Shown: piece after piece, positions 47,312 to 55,097 of the stretch
Layout: each line of letters begins with the position of its first letter
How positions within the stretch are numbered: position 1 is the stretch's first letter
From: Streptomyces scabiei 87.22
GTDB lineage: Bacteria > Actinomycetota > Actinomycetes > Streptomycetales > Streptomycetaceae
Length of the DNA stretch: 64,000 nucleotides
Direction of reading: 5' to 3'
Assembly: GCF_000091305.1 (NCBI RefSeq)
Contig: NC_013929.1
Span: 5,332,001-5,396,000 of the forward strand
Program-made: the position numbers and the translations under genes
The notes under the pieces: generated by a model
The model's input: only the letters and a program-made list of their open reading frames with translations
What the model was told of the DNA's origin: nothing
Database searches by the model: none

Positions 47312-49609
47312 ATGTCCATTTCCAGTACTGATCACGTCGTCGTGCCCGAGAACGGCGAAGACGTCGACACCCTCGCGAGCGTCGAGAACGGCTCCGCCGA
47401 GAAGGCTCCCGAGGTGACCTTCGCGACGCTCGGTCTTCCCGAGGGCGTCGTGCGCAAGCTCGCGCAGAACGGCGTGACCACCCCCTTCCCGATCCAGGCC
47501 GCGACCATCCCGGACGCCCTGGCCGGCAAGGACATCCTCGGCCGCGGCCGCACCGGCTCCGGCAAGACGCTGTCGTTCGGTCTGCCGCTGCTCGCGCAGC
47601 TGGCCGGCGGCCACACCGAGCGCAAGAAGCCGCGCGGTGTCATCCTGACCCCGACCCGTGAGCTCGCGATGCAGGTCGCGGACGCCCTCCAGCCGTACGG
47701 CGACGTCCTCGGCCTGAAGATGAAGGTCGTCTGCGGCGGTACGTCGATGGGCAACCAGATCTACGCCCTGGAGCGCGGCGTCGACATCCTCGTCGCCACC
47801 CCGGGCCGCCTGCGCGACATCATCAACCGCGGCGCCTGCTCGCTGGAGAACACCCAGATCGCCGTCCTCGACGAGGCCGACCAGATGTCGGACCTGGGCT
47901 TCCTGCCCGAGGTCACCGAGCTGCTCGACCAGGTCCCGGCCGGCGGCCAGCGGATGCTGTTCTCCGCCACGATGGAGAACGAGATCTCCACGCTGGTCAA
48001 GCGCTACCTGAGCAACCCGGTGACGCACGAGGTCGACAGCGCCCAGGGCAACGTCACGACCATGTCGCACCACATCCTCATCGTGAAGCCCAAGGACAAG
48101 GCGCCGGTCACCGCCGCGATCGCCTCCCGCAAGGGCCGCACGATCATCTTCGTCCGCACCCAGCTGGGCGCCGACCGCATCGCCGAGCAGCTGCGCGACT
48201 CCGGTGTGAAGGCCGACGCGCTGCACGGCGGCATGACCCAGGGCGCCCGTACCCGGACGCTGGCCGACTTCAAGGACGGTTACGTCAACGCGCTGGTCGC
48301 GACCGACGTGGCCGCCCGCGGCATCCACGTCGACGGCATCGACCTGGTCCTGAACGTGGACCCGGCCGGCGACCACAAGGACTACCTGCACCGCTCCGGC
48401 CGTACGGCCCGTGCGGGCCGCAGCGGCACGGTCGTGTCGCTCTCCCTGCCGCACCAGCGCCGGCAGATCTTCCGCCTGATGGAGGACGCGGGCGTCGACG
48501 CCTCGCGCCACATCATCCAGGGCGGTACGGCCTTCGACACCGAGGTGGCCGACATCACCGGCGCCCGGTCGATGACCGAGGTCCAGGCCGAGTCGGTCGA
48601 CAACGCCGCGCAGCAGGCCGAGCGCGAGGTCGCCCAGCTCACCAAGGAGCTGGAGCGGGTCACGCGCCGCGCCGCCGAGCTGCGTGACGAGGCCACCCGG
48701 CTGACCGCGCGTGCCGCGCGGGAGCGGGGCGAGGACCCGGAGGCGGCCGTCGCCGCCGCCGCGGAGGGCACCGCCGTCGCCGCCGTCGAGGCGGACGCCC
48801 CGGCGGCCGAGGCTCCGGCCGCGATCGCCGAGCAGCCGGCCGAGCGTCCCGCGTACGAGCGTCCGGCGTACGAGCGTCGTGACGACCGTGGCGGCAGCGG
48901 CTTCCGCCGGGACAACGACCGTGGCGGGTTCCGCCGCGACGGCGAGCGCGGCGGGTTCGACCGCCGTGACGACCGTCGGGACGGTGACCGTGGTGGCCGT
49001 TCCTTCGAGCGTCGTGACGACCGCGGTGGCAGCGGCTTCCGCCGGGACAACGACCGTGGTGGGTTCGAGCGTCGGGACGGCGAGCGCGGTGGGCGTTCGT
49101 TCGAGCGTCGTGACGACCGTGGCGGCAGCGGCAGCGGCAGCGGCAGCGGCTTCCGCCGCGACAACGACCGTCGGGACGGCGACCGTGGTGGCCGTACCTT
49201 CGAGCGTCGTGACGACCGTGGCGGCAGCGGCTTCCGCCGGGACAACGACCGTGGTGGGTTCGAGCGTCGGGACGGCGAGCGCGGTGGGCGTTCGTTCGAG
49301 CGTCGTGACGACCGTGGCGGCAGCGGCAGCGGCAGCGGCAGCGGCTTCCGCCGCGACAACGACCGTGGCGGCCGCTCCTTCGAGCGTCGCGACGAGCGTG
49401 GCGGCCACCGGGGCAGCGACCGTCCGTTCAACCGCGACCGCCAGGGCGGCGACCGTCCGGGCTTCCGCTCCGGCGGCCACGAGCGTCCGTACGGCCGTCG
49501 TGACGACCACCGCGGCTCCGGCTCCGGCTCCGGCACCGGCACCGGCACCGGCACCGGCTCGTCCTTCGGACGCCGTGACGACAAGCCGCGCTGGAAGCGC
49601 AACGGCTGA
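47312..49609 (+). CDS. DEAD-box RNA helicase with RGG-like repetitive tail
   Basis: This encodes 765 residues from ATG 47312, GGAAGG upstream. The core (about 35-410) has the Q motif (FATLGLPEGVV, TPFPIQAATIP), motif I GRTGSGKT, PTRELA, DEADQMSDLGF, FSATME, and motif VI HRSGRTARAG. A predicted coiled segment (VAQLTKELERVTRRAAEL) follows. The tail from about residue 510 is Arg/Gly/Asp-rich: repeated RRDDRGGSGFRRDNDRGG units, and an end GSSFGRRDDKPRWKRNG. Such tails bind RNA and promote condensates. It probably remodels structured mRNA and rRNA, including in the cold. Confidence 0.94.
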   Translation: MSISSTDHVVVPENGEDVDTLASVENGSAEKAPEVTFATLGLPEGVVRKLAQNGVTTPFPIQAATIPDALAGKDILGRGRTGSGKTLSFGLPLLAQLAGGHTERKKPRGVILTPTRELAMQVADALQPYGDVLGLKMKVVCGGTSMGNQIYALERGVDILVATPGRLRDIINRGACSLENTQIAVLDEADQMSDLGFLPEVTELLDQVPAGGQRMLFSATMENEISTLVKRYLSNPVTHEVDSAQGNVTTMSHHILIVKPKDKAPVTAAIASRKGRTIIFVRTQLGADRIAEQLRDSGVKADALHGGMTQGARTRTLADFKDGYVNALVATDVAARGIHVDGIDLVLNVDPAGDHKDYLHRSGRTARAGRSGTVVSLSLPHQRRQIFRLMEDAGVDASRHIIQGGTAFDTEVADITGARSMTEVQAESVDNAAQQAEREVAQLTKELERVTRRAAELRDEATRLTARAARERGEDPEAAVAAAAEGTAVAAVEADAPAAEAPAAIAEQPAERPAYERPAYERRDDRGGSGFRRDNDRGGFRRDGERGGFDRRDDRRDGDRGGRSFERRDDRGGSGFRRDNDRGGFERRDGERGGRSFERRDDRGGSGSGSGSGFRRDNDRRDGDRGGRTFERRDDRGGSGFRRDNDRGGFERRDGERGGRSFERRDDRGGSGSGSGSGFRRDNDRGGRSFERRDERGGHRGSDRPFNRDRQGGDRPGFRSGGHERPYGRRDDHRGSGSGSGTGTGTGTGSSFGRRDDKPRWKRNG
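48991..49365 (+). repeat. Recent tandem duplication inside the helicase tail
   Basis: Bases 48991-49170 and 49186-49365 are 180-bp copies that differ at only about three positions by eye, including synonymous sites. They are separated by 15 bp coding RDGDR. Each copy encodes a 60-residue Arg/Gly block. Confidence 0.85.
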
Positions 49610-49629
49610 TCCACTCGCTGAGTTCCGCT

Positions 49630-49665
49630 GAAGGGCCCGTACGACTCCGGTCGTACGGGCCCTTC
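49630..49665 (+). terminator. Terminator after the helicase gene
   Basis: A 16-bp perfect stem GAAGGGCCCGTACGAC and complement around TCCG starts 21 bp past the stop. Confidence 0.85.
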
Positions 49666-49777
49666 GCGTGTGTTCCGCCCCACAGGTTCCGCCCCGGTCC
49701 CGTGCCGGCCGGTCCCCGCCGATTTTCGGCCACCGTGTGGCGCATGTCACGTCCCCGGAGAGGGAATTGCTGGGGGC

Positions 49778-51352
49778 ATGACAGATGACGACATAGCCCG
49801 TGGGGCGGCCGGGGCTTCGGCTCCGGACTCTGTGTCGGTCTCGGTGTCCGACGAGGAGCGGTTGGCCCAGTTGGGCTACACGCAGGTCCTCGCCCGCCGT
49901 ATGTCCGCGTTCTCCAACTACGCGGTCTCCTTCACGATCATCTCGGTCCTCTCCGGCTGTATGACGCTCTACCTCTTCGGCATGAACACCGGCGGGCCCG
50001 CGGTGATCACCTGGGGCTGGGTCGCGGTCGGCCTGATGACGCTCTTCGTGGGCCTCGCCATGGCCGAGATCTGCTCGGCCTACCCGACCTCCGCCGGCCT
50101 GTACTTCTGGGCCCACCGACTGGCGCCGGAGCGCAGCGCGGCCGCCTGGGCGTGGTTCACGGGCTGGTTCAACGTGCTCGGCCAGGTCGCCGTGACCGCC
50201 GGCATCGACTTCGGCGCGGCGTCCTTCCTGGCGGCCTATCTGAACCTGGAGTTCGGCTTCGAGGTGACCCCGGGCCGCACGATCCTCCTCTTCGCCGCGA
50301 TCCTGCTGCTGCACGGCCTGCTGAACACCTTCGGCGTCCGGATCGTCGGTCTGCTGAACAGCATCAGCGTGTGGTGGCACGTGGTGGGCGTGATCGTCAT
50401 CGTCGGCGCGCTCGTCGTCGTCCCCGACAGCCATCAGTCGGCGTCGTTCGTGTTCACGGAGTTCGTCAACCACACGGGCTGGGGCAGCGGGCTGTACGTG
50501 GTGCTGCTGGGCCTGCTGATGGCGCAGTACACCTTCACCGGGTACGACGCCTCCGCCCATATGACCGAGGAGACGCACGACGCCTCGACGGCCGGCCCCA
50601 AGGGCATCGTCCAGTCCATCTGGACGTCCTGGGTGGCGGGCCTGGTCCTCCTCCTCGGCTTCACCTTCGCCATCCAGTCCTACGACGGCGCCCGCGAGTC
50701 GACGACCGGGGTGCCGCCCGCGCAGATCCTGCTCGACGCGCTCGGCGCGACCGGCGGCAAACTGCTCCTGCTCGTCGTCATCGGCGCACAGCTGTTCTGC
50801 GGCATGGCGTCCGTCACGGCCAACAGCCGCATGATCTACGCCTTCTCGCGCGACGGCGCGCTCCCGTTCTCGCACGTCTGGCACACCGTCAGCCCGCGCA
50901 CCCGCACCCCCGTGGCGGCGGTCTGGCTGGCGGCGGGCGGCGCGCTGCTCCTCGGCCTCCCCTACCTGATCAATGTCACGGCGTACGCCGCCGTCACCTC
51001 CATCGCGGTGATCGGCCTCTACATCGCGTACGTCATCCCGACGCTGTTGCGGCTGCGCAAGGGCGACGCGTTCGAGCGCGGCCCCTGGCACCTGGGCCGC
51101 TGGTCGCGGGTGATCGGCGTCATTGCGGTGGTCTGGGTGCTCTTCATCACCGTCCTGTTCATGCTCCCGCAGCTGTCCCCGGTCACCTGGGAGAACTTCA
51201 ACTACGCGCCCGTCGCCGTCCTGGTGGTGCTGGGCTTCGCGGCGATCTGGTGGGCCGCCTCCGCCCGCCACTGGTTCCTCAACCCCGGGCACGCGCGCAG
51301 CGTGGCGCGGGCGGCGGCGCGCAAGGGGGTGCCGGAGCCGATGGATCCATGA
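49778..51352 (+). CDS. APC-family amino acid / GABA-type permease
   Basis: This encodes 524 residues from ATG 49778 (TGGGGG immediately upstream). Twelve hydrophobic segments are arranged as in the APC superfamily. Helix 1 begins LARRMSAFSNYAVSFTIISVLSG with the unwound glycine stretch, and the loop FTGYDASAHMTEETHDA is typical of the eukaryote-like GABA/choline permease branch. SRMIYAFSRDGALPFS lies after helix 8. It imports an amino acid or amine by proton coupling; the exact substrate cannot be told. It sits alone between the helicase and the prophage-linked tRNA-Lys. Confidence 0.9.
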   Translation: MTDDDIARGAAGASAPDSVSVSVSDEERLAQLGYTQVLARRMSAFSNYAVSFTIISVLSGCMTLYLFGMNTGGPAVITWGWVAVGLMTLFVGLAMAEICSAYPTSAGLYFWAHRLAPERSAAAWAWFTGWFNVLGQVAVTAGIDFGAASFLAAYLNLEFGFEVTPGRTILLFAAILLLHGLLNTFGVRIVGLLNSISVWWHVVGVIVIVGALVVVPDSHQSASFVFTEFVNHTGWGSGLYVVLLGLLMAQYTFTGYDASAHMTEETHDASTAGPKGIVQSIWTSWVAGLVLLLGFTFAIQSYDGARESTTGVPPAQILLDALGATGGKLLLLVVIGAQLFCGMASVTANSRMIYAFSRDGALPFSHVWHTVSPRTRTPVAAVWLAAGGALLLGLPYLINVTAYAAVTSIAVIGLYIAYVIPTLLRLRKGDAFERGPWHLGRWSRVIGVIAVVWVLFITVLFMLPQLSPVTWENFNYAPVAVLVVLGFAAIWWAASARHWFLNPGHARSVARAAARKGVPEPMDP

Positions 51353-51382
51353 CCCGGTGACGGGGCGACAGGGCGGCGACCG

Positions 51383-51400
51383 GTTGCCGGGCCCGGCAAC
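51383..51400 (+). terminator. Perfect 18-bp palindrome, possible terminator of the permease gene
   Basis: GTTGCCGGGCCCGGCAAC lies 31 bp past the permease stop. There is no loop in the strict sense, so its use as a terminator is uncertain. Confidence 0.4.
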
Positions 51401-51544
51401 GGCCAACTCGCCCTGCTTCCGGCGATCTTCCGTCCGTTCTGTTCTGCGGCGGACCTTTTTGCGGCACTCCGACGCGGCCGGGTCACCGATACCCGATCGG
51501 ACTCCCGGCCACGTCCGGCTATGCTCGGGGAGGCAACATCGCCT

Positions 51545-51617
51545 GGGCCCTTAGCTCAATTGGCAGAGCAGTGGACTTTTAATCCATTGGTTGTGGGTTC
51601 GAGTCCCACAGGGCCTA
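51545..51617 (+). tRNA. tRNA-Lys(TTT), probable prophage attachment site
   Basis: The gene is 73 nt, with acceptor stem GGGCCCT/AGGGCCT (one G-T pair) and anticodon TTT in ACTTTTAAT. CCA is not encoded. TATGCT at 51520 is a plausible -10. Phage genes begin just beyond its 3' end, the usual situation for an integrase target. Confidence 0.92.
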
Positions 51618-51621
51618 CCGC

Positions 51622-51658
51622 TGAGCCCCAGTTCAGAGCGCATCTGAGCTGGGGCTCA
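51622..51658 (+). terminator. Hairpin directly after tRNA-Lys
   Basis: TGAGCCCCAG pairs with CTGGGGCTCA, continued by TCAGA/TCTGA after one wobble pair, with a five-base loop. It starts four bases past the tRNA. Confidence 0.75.
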
Positions 51659-51718
51659 CGGCGTTTTCAGGGGCTCAGTGATCGATAGCTCAGTCGAAGC
51701 TCAACCGAAGCGCAGAGA

Positions 51719-52027
51719 TCATGCGCTCGCCATGTACTGCTCGACGAGTTCCTGGATCCGCGCCGCGCGGGACTTCGGCGGCCAGCACCAGCCCATCTCC
51801 AGCCGCCACGCCTTCCATTCCTCCGGCGTGAAGTCGAGCTTCTCTCCGTTGCACGGACTGCGCGCGGGAGCGAGGTTCTCGCGGTCCGACGTGCCGCCCT
51901 GGGCCACGGGGACGATGTGGTCGACCTCCGTGGGGAACGGGTCGCCGCAGTACGCGCAGCAGGCGTCCAGCACTTCGCGGCGGACCCGAGCGGAGATATC
52001 GCGTGCGGGGTGCAGGTTCCGGGGCAT
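51719..52027 (-). CDS. HNH endonuclease
   Basis: This encodes 102 residues from ATG 52027 (GGGGGG upstream); an in-frame ATG at 52056 would add ten residues. It carries the HNH/zinc pattern CAYCGDPFPTEVDHIVPVAQGG followed by NLAPARSPCNGEK, with paired Cys residues holding zinc. HNH nucleases of this size in phages often assist terminase during packaging. Here the gene sits at the extreme att-proximal end, transcribed toward tRNA-Lys and away from any visible terminase, so a free-standing homing or host-attack role is equally possible. Confidence 0.88.
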   Translation of the reverse strand: MPRNLHPARDISARVRREVLDACCAYCGDPFPTEVDHIVPVAQGGTSDRENLAPARSPCNGEKLDFTPEEWKAWRLEMGWCWPPKSRAARIQELVEQYMASA

Positions 52028-52148
52028 GCCCCCCACTTTCTCAGCCCCCACTGACATGGAGCGGCCCCGGCCGGGACGCACATCACCGGTCGGGGCCTGG
52101 TCCCGCCCGCCCCCAGATCTCACGGGGTGCAGGGACGGGCGGGAGTCT

Positions 52149-52301
52149 TCAGCGCCTCCGCGTGTGGCAGGAGCATCCGCAGCGGATTGTCATGATGGGC
52201 GCCTCCCACGACGGGGCGCCTTCGCGGCGGATGTCGCCGGGGCCCTCGCACAGACGGTGCAGCAGAGCCTCGCACTCCGGGGTCTTCTCGGCGGCCTTCA
52301 C
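52149..52301 (-). CDS. Small phage protein with CxC/CH motif (50 residues)
   Basis: GTG 52301 overlaps the stop of the preceding gene (GTGA), which fixes the start. The 50 residues begin KAAEKTPECEALLHRL and end MTIRCGCSCHTRRR, with a CxCxCH cluster that might bind metal. No family recognised. Confidence 0.55.
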   Translation of the reverse strand: MKAAEKTPECEALLHRLCEGPGDIRREGAPSWEAPIMTIRCGCSCHTRRR

Positions 52302-52495
52302 AGCGGCTGGTCCGCGAGCGGGGCCAAGTCGTAGGCGTGGCGGCACGAGGCGCACGCGAACAGTCCGGGGGCGCCGCGGCCCGAGCCCTGGTCTGCGGGC
52401 AGGCGTACGAGGCGGGCGCTGCGGCTGAAGTCCTCATGCCACGAGCACCAGGCGATCGAGGTGCCGGCCTCGGCGTCCGGAAGCTGCGTTGCCAT
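52298..52495 (-). CDS. Small Cys-containing phage protein (65 residues)
   Basis: The gene runs from ATG 52495 to a stop overlapping the next gene by four bases. AWCSWHEDFSRSARLVRLPADQ and LFACASCRHAYDLAPL contain CxxC-like and His pairs suggestive of a zinc ribbon. Similar small proteins stand near regulator cassettes in streptomycete elements; the role is unknown. Confidence 0.6.
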   Translation of the reverse strand: MATQLPDAEAGTSIAWCSWHEDFSRSARLVRLPADQGSGRGAPGLFACASCRHAYDLAPLADQPL

Positions 52496-52497
52496 GG

Positions 52498-52722
52498 TCA
52501 CCGCCTCCGCTTCGGGCGGGGCTGGTGGTGGTTCCGGATCTCGACGTTGAGGTCCGACACCTTCGACAGGTCGCCGCGGCCCCGGGCGTCGGTGCGCTGT
52601 ACGGCCAGTGCGGCGCAGACTCCGCAGTCGGCCGGCGGTTCCGGATCGTCGAGGGGGAGGCCGAGCGTGATCGGCCGGTCCACCGTGGTCTGTTGCACCG
52701 GGCGGGTGGTAGAAGTGGTCAC
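52498..52722 (-). CDS. Small phage protein with CGVC motif (74 residues)
   Basis: GTG 52722 is preceded by GAGGAGC. The product has PADCGVCAALAVQRTDAR and a basic end NHHQPRPKRRR. It is first in a three-gene leftward unit (two-base gap to the next gene). Its start faces the divergent regulator cassette across a 230-bp gap. Function unknown. Confidence 0.6.
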   Translation of the reverse strand: MTTSTTRPVQQTTVDRPITLGLPLDDPEPPADCGVCAALAVQRTDARGRGDLSKVSDLNVEIRNHHQPRPKRRR

Positions 52723-52952
52723 GTCGGCGCTCCTCAGCAGCGTGGGCCGCGCCCCGGGAGGCTGACACCTCGCCGGGGTCTTCTCGTACCTCCCGACGCT
52801 AGGAAGGTGAACCGCGCCACATCCATTGATGTACACGGATGTTCACGAGGATCCGTTTCTCCTGTCCCTGGCGGGTTCGCCCTCTTGACCGCTGAGCTCG
52901 CAGGACTGACGGTGCTGTACATCCATGCACACCACCAGCGTTGGAGGCGGCG
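52723..52952. promoter_or_regulatory. Divergent promoter region between the small genes and the DUF6879/XRE cassette
   Basis: This 230-bp gap must drive both directions. It contains TTGACC at 52885 and two related words, TGATGTACACGGATGTTCAC (52827-52846) and CTGTACATCCATGCAC (52915-52930), whose TGTACA/ATCC parts recur in inverted order. They are candidate operators for the linked XRE regulator. Confidence 0.4.
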
Positions 52953-53213
52953 ATGACACTACGGTTCATCGGAATCGACCCGAGCACAGGCCAAGGCGAG
53001 AGCCCCACCGTGTGGGTCGACGAAGAGAAGAAGGAACTCGTCTTCCAGGGCTGGAAGCCGGGAGCCGAACTGGAAGCGGAGTGTGCCGCGTTCGAGGTAC
53101 CGGGCCACGCCCGGGGCATCCCGGACCATGAAGCCGTGATCCGTATCCCCGCCAGGATGGTGTCGATGATCAGGGAGGCGTGCGATGCCGTCGAGCGTGC
53201 CGACGTTCGATGA
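52953..53213 (+). CDS. Uncharacterised protein of the XRE/DUF6879 cassette (86 residues)
   Basis: ATG 52953 follows GGAGGCGGCG. The protein reads TLRFIGIDPSTGQGESPTVWVD and then QGWKPGAELEAECAAFE, RIPARMVSMIREACDA. I recall this small protein as a regular first gene before DUF6879 and XRE/DUF5753 genes in Streptomyces. Its 3' end overlaps the next gene by 29 bp, so all three are one unit. Function unknown. Confidence 0.65.
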   Translation: MTLRFIGIDPSTGQGESPTVWVDEEKKELVFQGWKPGAELEAECAAFEVPGHARGIPDHEAVIRIPARMVSMIREACDAVERADVR

Positions 53214-53712
53214 ACTCCTGGACGGCGCGCAGCGCTCCGCCATCCACCTGGAAATGCGGGACTCCTACGGGGTCGCAAGCGAAGCCGACGACTTCGCGCG
53301 ATGGCAGCGCACAGGAGAACGGGACATCGACCCCGGATCGGCCTACTGGCTGCCGTGGGTTGACCTGATCCGCCGCACCGTGGCCCGCGGCGTGGTCGTT
53401 CGCCGGGCCCGCATCGTGTCCGAGCCGGTCACCGAGTACATCCGCTACGAACACGCCGCCACCGTCGTCAACATCGGGGCCGGTGAACTCGTCCGCTGGC
53501 TACCGCGCCGACAGGCCTCGGACATCGCCCTGCCGGGCAACGACTTCTGGCTCATCGACGGCCGGCTGATCCGCTGGAACCACTTCACCGGCGACGGAGC
53601 CTCGGGCGGTGGCGAGATCAGCGAGGACCAGGCCGCCGCGAAACTGTGCGCTGACGCATTCGAAGCGGTGTGGGCGCGGGCGGTCCCGCACGACGAGTAC
53701 AAGATCAGCTAG
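53185..53712 (+). CDS. DUF6879 family protein
   Basis: This encodes 175 residues from ATG 53185, within the end of the preceding gene. Blocks are FDELLDGAQRSAIHLEMRD, FARWQRTGERD, VVRRARIVSEPVTEYIRYEH and WLIDGRLIRWNHFTGDG. This is the DUF6879 pattern, commonly paired with DUF5753 XRE regulators in actinobacteria. Such pairs have been proposed to act as toxin-antitoxin or signalling modules (Scr1/Scr2-type). The regulator gene follows 24 bp downstream. Confidence 0.75.
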   Translation: MPSSVPTFDELLDGAQRSAIHLEMRDSYGVASEADDFARWQRTGERDIDPGSAYWLPWVDLIRRTVARGVVVRRARIVSEPVTEYIRYEHAATVVNIGAGELVRWLPRRQASDIALPGNDFWLIDGRLIRWNHFTGDGASGGGEISEDQAAAKLCADAFEAVWARAVPHDEYKIS

Positions 53713-53736
53713 CGCGGAAGGTGCACAGGCCAGCTC

Positions 53737-54588
53737 ATGCCCATCTCCCCTTCGTCCTCGGCCCAGGCCGCCCGTGAGCGGGTCGCTCAGCGCCTGCGAG
53801 ACCTGCGTGCCGATGCCGGGATCACCGGGACTGAGCTGGCCGTGCGCTGCGGTTGGACGCATCCGAAGACCTCCCGCATCGAGAACGCCCGCACACCGCC
53901 CACCCCCGACGACATTCGCCGCTGGTGCCGAGCCTGCGGCGCCGACGACCAGGCCCCGGACATCATTGCCCAGTCGCGGGACGCCGAAGCCCAGTACGTC
54001 GAATGGCGCCGCAGAGTCCGCTCTGGCCTGAAGCGTCTCCAGGACAGCTACGTGGAGCTCTACCAGTCCACCCAGTTGTTCCGGGTCTACTCGCCCACCC
54101 TCGTCCCCGGCCTGCTCCAGACCGAGGGCTACGCGCGCGCCGTGCTGCGCAACGCCGCCCAGCTGCTCGATCTGCCCGACGACTCGGACGAGGCTGCGGT
54201 GGCCCGCCTTGAGCGTTCCAAGGTGATCCACCAGCCGGGGCACCGGTTCGTCATGGTGATCGAGGAGAGCGTCCTCCGCTACCAGCTGGGGGACGAGGAC
54301 GCGATGGCCGCACAGCTCGGCTACCTGCTTACCGCCGGGGCGCTTCCCTCGGTGTCCCTGGGCATCATCCCCAGCGCGACGGCAGATCGGACTTCGTGGC
54401 CGCAAGAGCTGTTCCACGTGTACGACGACACGCTCGTCTCGGTTGAGCTGCTCTCCGCCCAGGTGCGGGTCACCCAGCCCTCCGAGGTCGCCCTGTACGT
54501 GAAGGCGTTCGAGCAGCTGCGGGGGATGGCCGTGTACGGGGCGGAGGCGCGGGCCCTGATCCTCAGGGCTATCGAGGCACTGCACTGA
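53737..54588 (+). CDS. XRE-family regulator with DUF5753 domain (Scr1-type)
   Basis: This encodes 283 residues. The N-terminal helix-turn-helix (about 10-70) reads RVAQRLRDLRADAGITGTELAVRCGWTHPKTSRIENART. The C-terminal DUF5753 part (about 95-280) has SPTLVPGLLQTEGYARAVL, FVMVIEESVLRYQLG and ELLSAQVRVTQPSEVALYVKAFEQL. Proteins of this type, with a partner upstream, are abundant in Streptomyces and act as antitoxin-like or developmental regulators (BldB/WhiJ-linked in S. coelicolor). In this prophage it may replace a classical repressor. A shared terminator separates it from the converging lysis genes. Confidence 0.85.
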   Translation: MPISPSSSAQAARERVAQRLRDLRADAGITGTELAVRCGWTHPKTSRIENARTPPTPDDIRRWCRACGADDQAPDIIAQSRDAEAQYVEWRRRVRSGLKRLQDSYVELYQSTQLFRVYSPTLVPGLLQTEGYARAVLRNAAQLLDLPDDSDEAAVARLERSKVIHQPGHRFVMVIEESVLRYQLGDEDAMAAQLGYLLTAGALPSVSLGIIPSATADRTSWPQELFHVYDDTLVSVELLSAQVRVTQPSEVALYVKAFEQLRGMAVYGAEARALILRAIEALH

Positions 54589-54604
54589 CCCCGGGCATGA
54601 CGAA

Positions 54605-54643
54605 ACGCCCCCTGCACGGCCGCGTGGGCCGTGCAGGGGGCGT
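54605..54643. terminator. Bidirectional terminator between regulator cassette and lysis genes
   Basis: A 17-bp perfect stem (ACGCCCCCTGCACGGCC and complement) with loop GCGTG lies between two converging units. It is 16 bp from the left stop and six from the right. Confidence 0.88.
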
Positions 54644-54649
54644 AGTCGT

Positions 54650-54910
54650 TCAGCGTGAGAACAGGGCGACTGCGCCCGTGGCGGCTCCGGCCACACCGGC
54701 GAGAACGCCGATCGTGGGCATGGGCCACCGGGCGCGTTCCAGGGTGCGGATCCTGATCTCGTGGTCCTGGAGGTCCCCGCGGATGTCCTTGGTCTCGTCG
54801 AGGAAGCTGTCCACCTTGGACTCGATGCGGCCGACCGTCTGAGCCAGGTCCCTCACCTCTTGGTACATCTGGGCCGTGCTGATGTACACGCCCGGGTCGG
54901 GCGTGGTCAT
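54650..54910 (-). CDS. Small coiled-coil membrane protein, possible holin or spanin-like
   Basis: This encodes 86 residues from ATG 54910, overlapping the upstream stop by four bases. Residues 10-60 form an amphipathic coiled coil (QEVRDLAQTVGRIESKVDSFLDETKDIRGDL). Residues 66-84 (IGVLAGVAGAATGAVALF) are one membrane helix. XhlA-like phage lysis proteins have this layout. It is last in the lysis unit, after endolysin and the 62-residue holin candidate. Confidence 0.6.
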   Translation of the reverse strand: MTTPDPGVYISTAQMYQEVRDLAQTVGRIESKVDSFLDETKDIRGDLQDHEIRIRTLERARWPMPTIGVLAGVAGAATGAVALFSR

Positions 54911-55095
54911 CCGTCGGCCTCGCCGTCCTGCCGGTTCGGTACCGCCCAGGTGAAGCCGAGCGCGGCCAGCACGGCGATCAGTGCGGCCCACCCTTCGGCC
55001 GCCGACACGACGTCGTCGGTGACGGCGACGGACAGGGATCCGGCGCCGGCGGCGAGCGCGGCGACGACAGCCTTGGCGTACTTCGAGATCCTCAT
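54907..55095 (-). CDS. Probable holin (62 residues)
   Basis: ATG 55095 opens 62 residues with two hydrophobic helices (about 7-25 and 33-51) separated by an acidic turn TDDVVSAAEG, and a charged tail NRQDGEADG. This is the size and layout of class II holins. It starts two bases after the amidase gene stop and overlaps the coiled-coil gene, placing it in the lysis cassette. Confidence 0.6.
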   Translation of the reverse strand: MRISKYAKAVVAALAAGAGSLSVAVTDDVVSAAEGWAALIAVLAALGFTWAVPNRQDGEADG

Positions 55096-55097
55096 GG

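Noticed and set aside
46496..51406. A 1636-residue minus-strand frame spanning helicase and permease
   Set aside because: Low-complexity shadow across several real plus-strand genes and their terminators.
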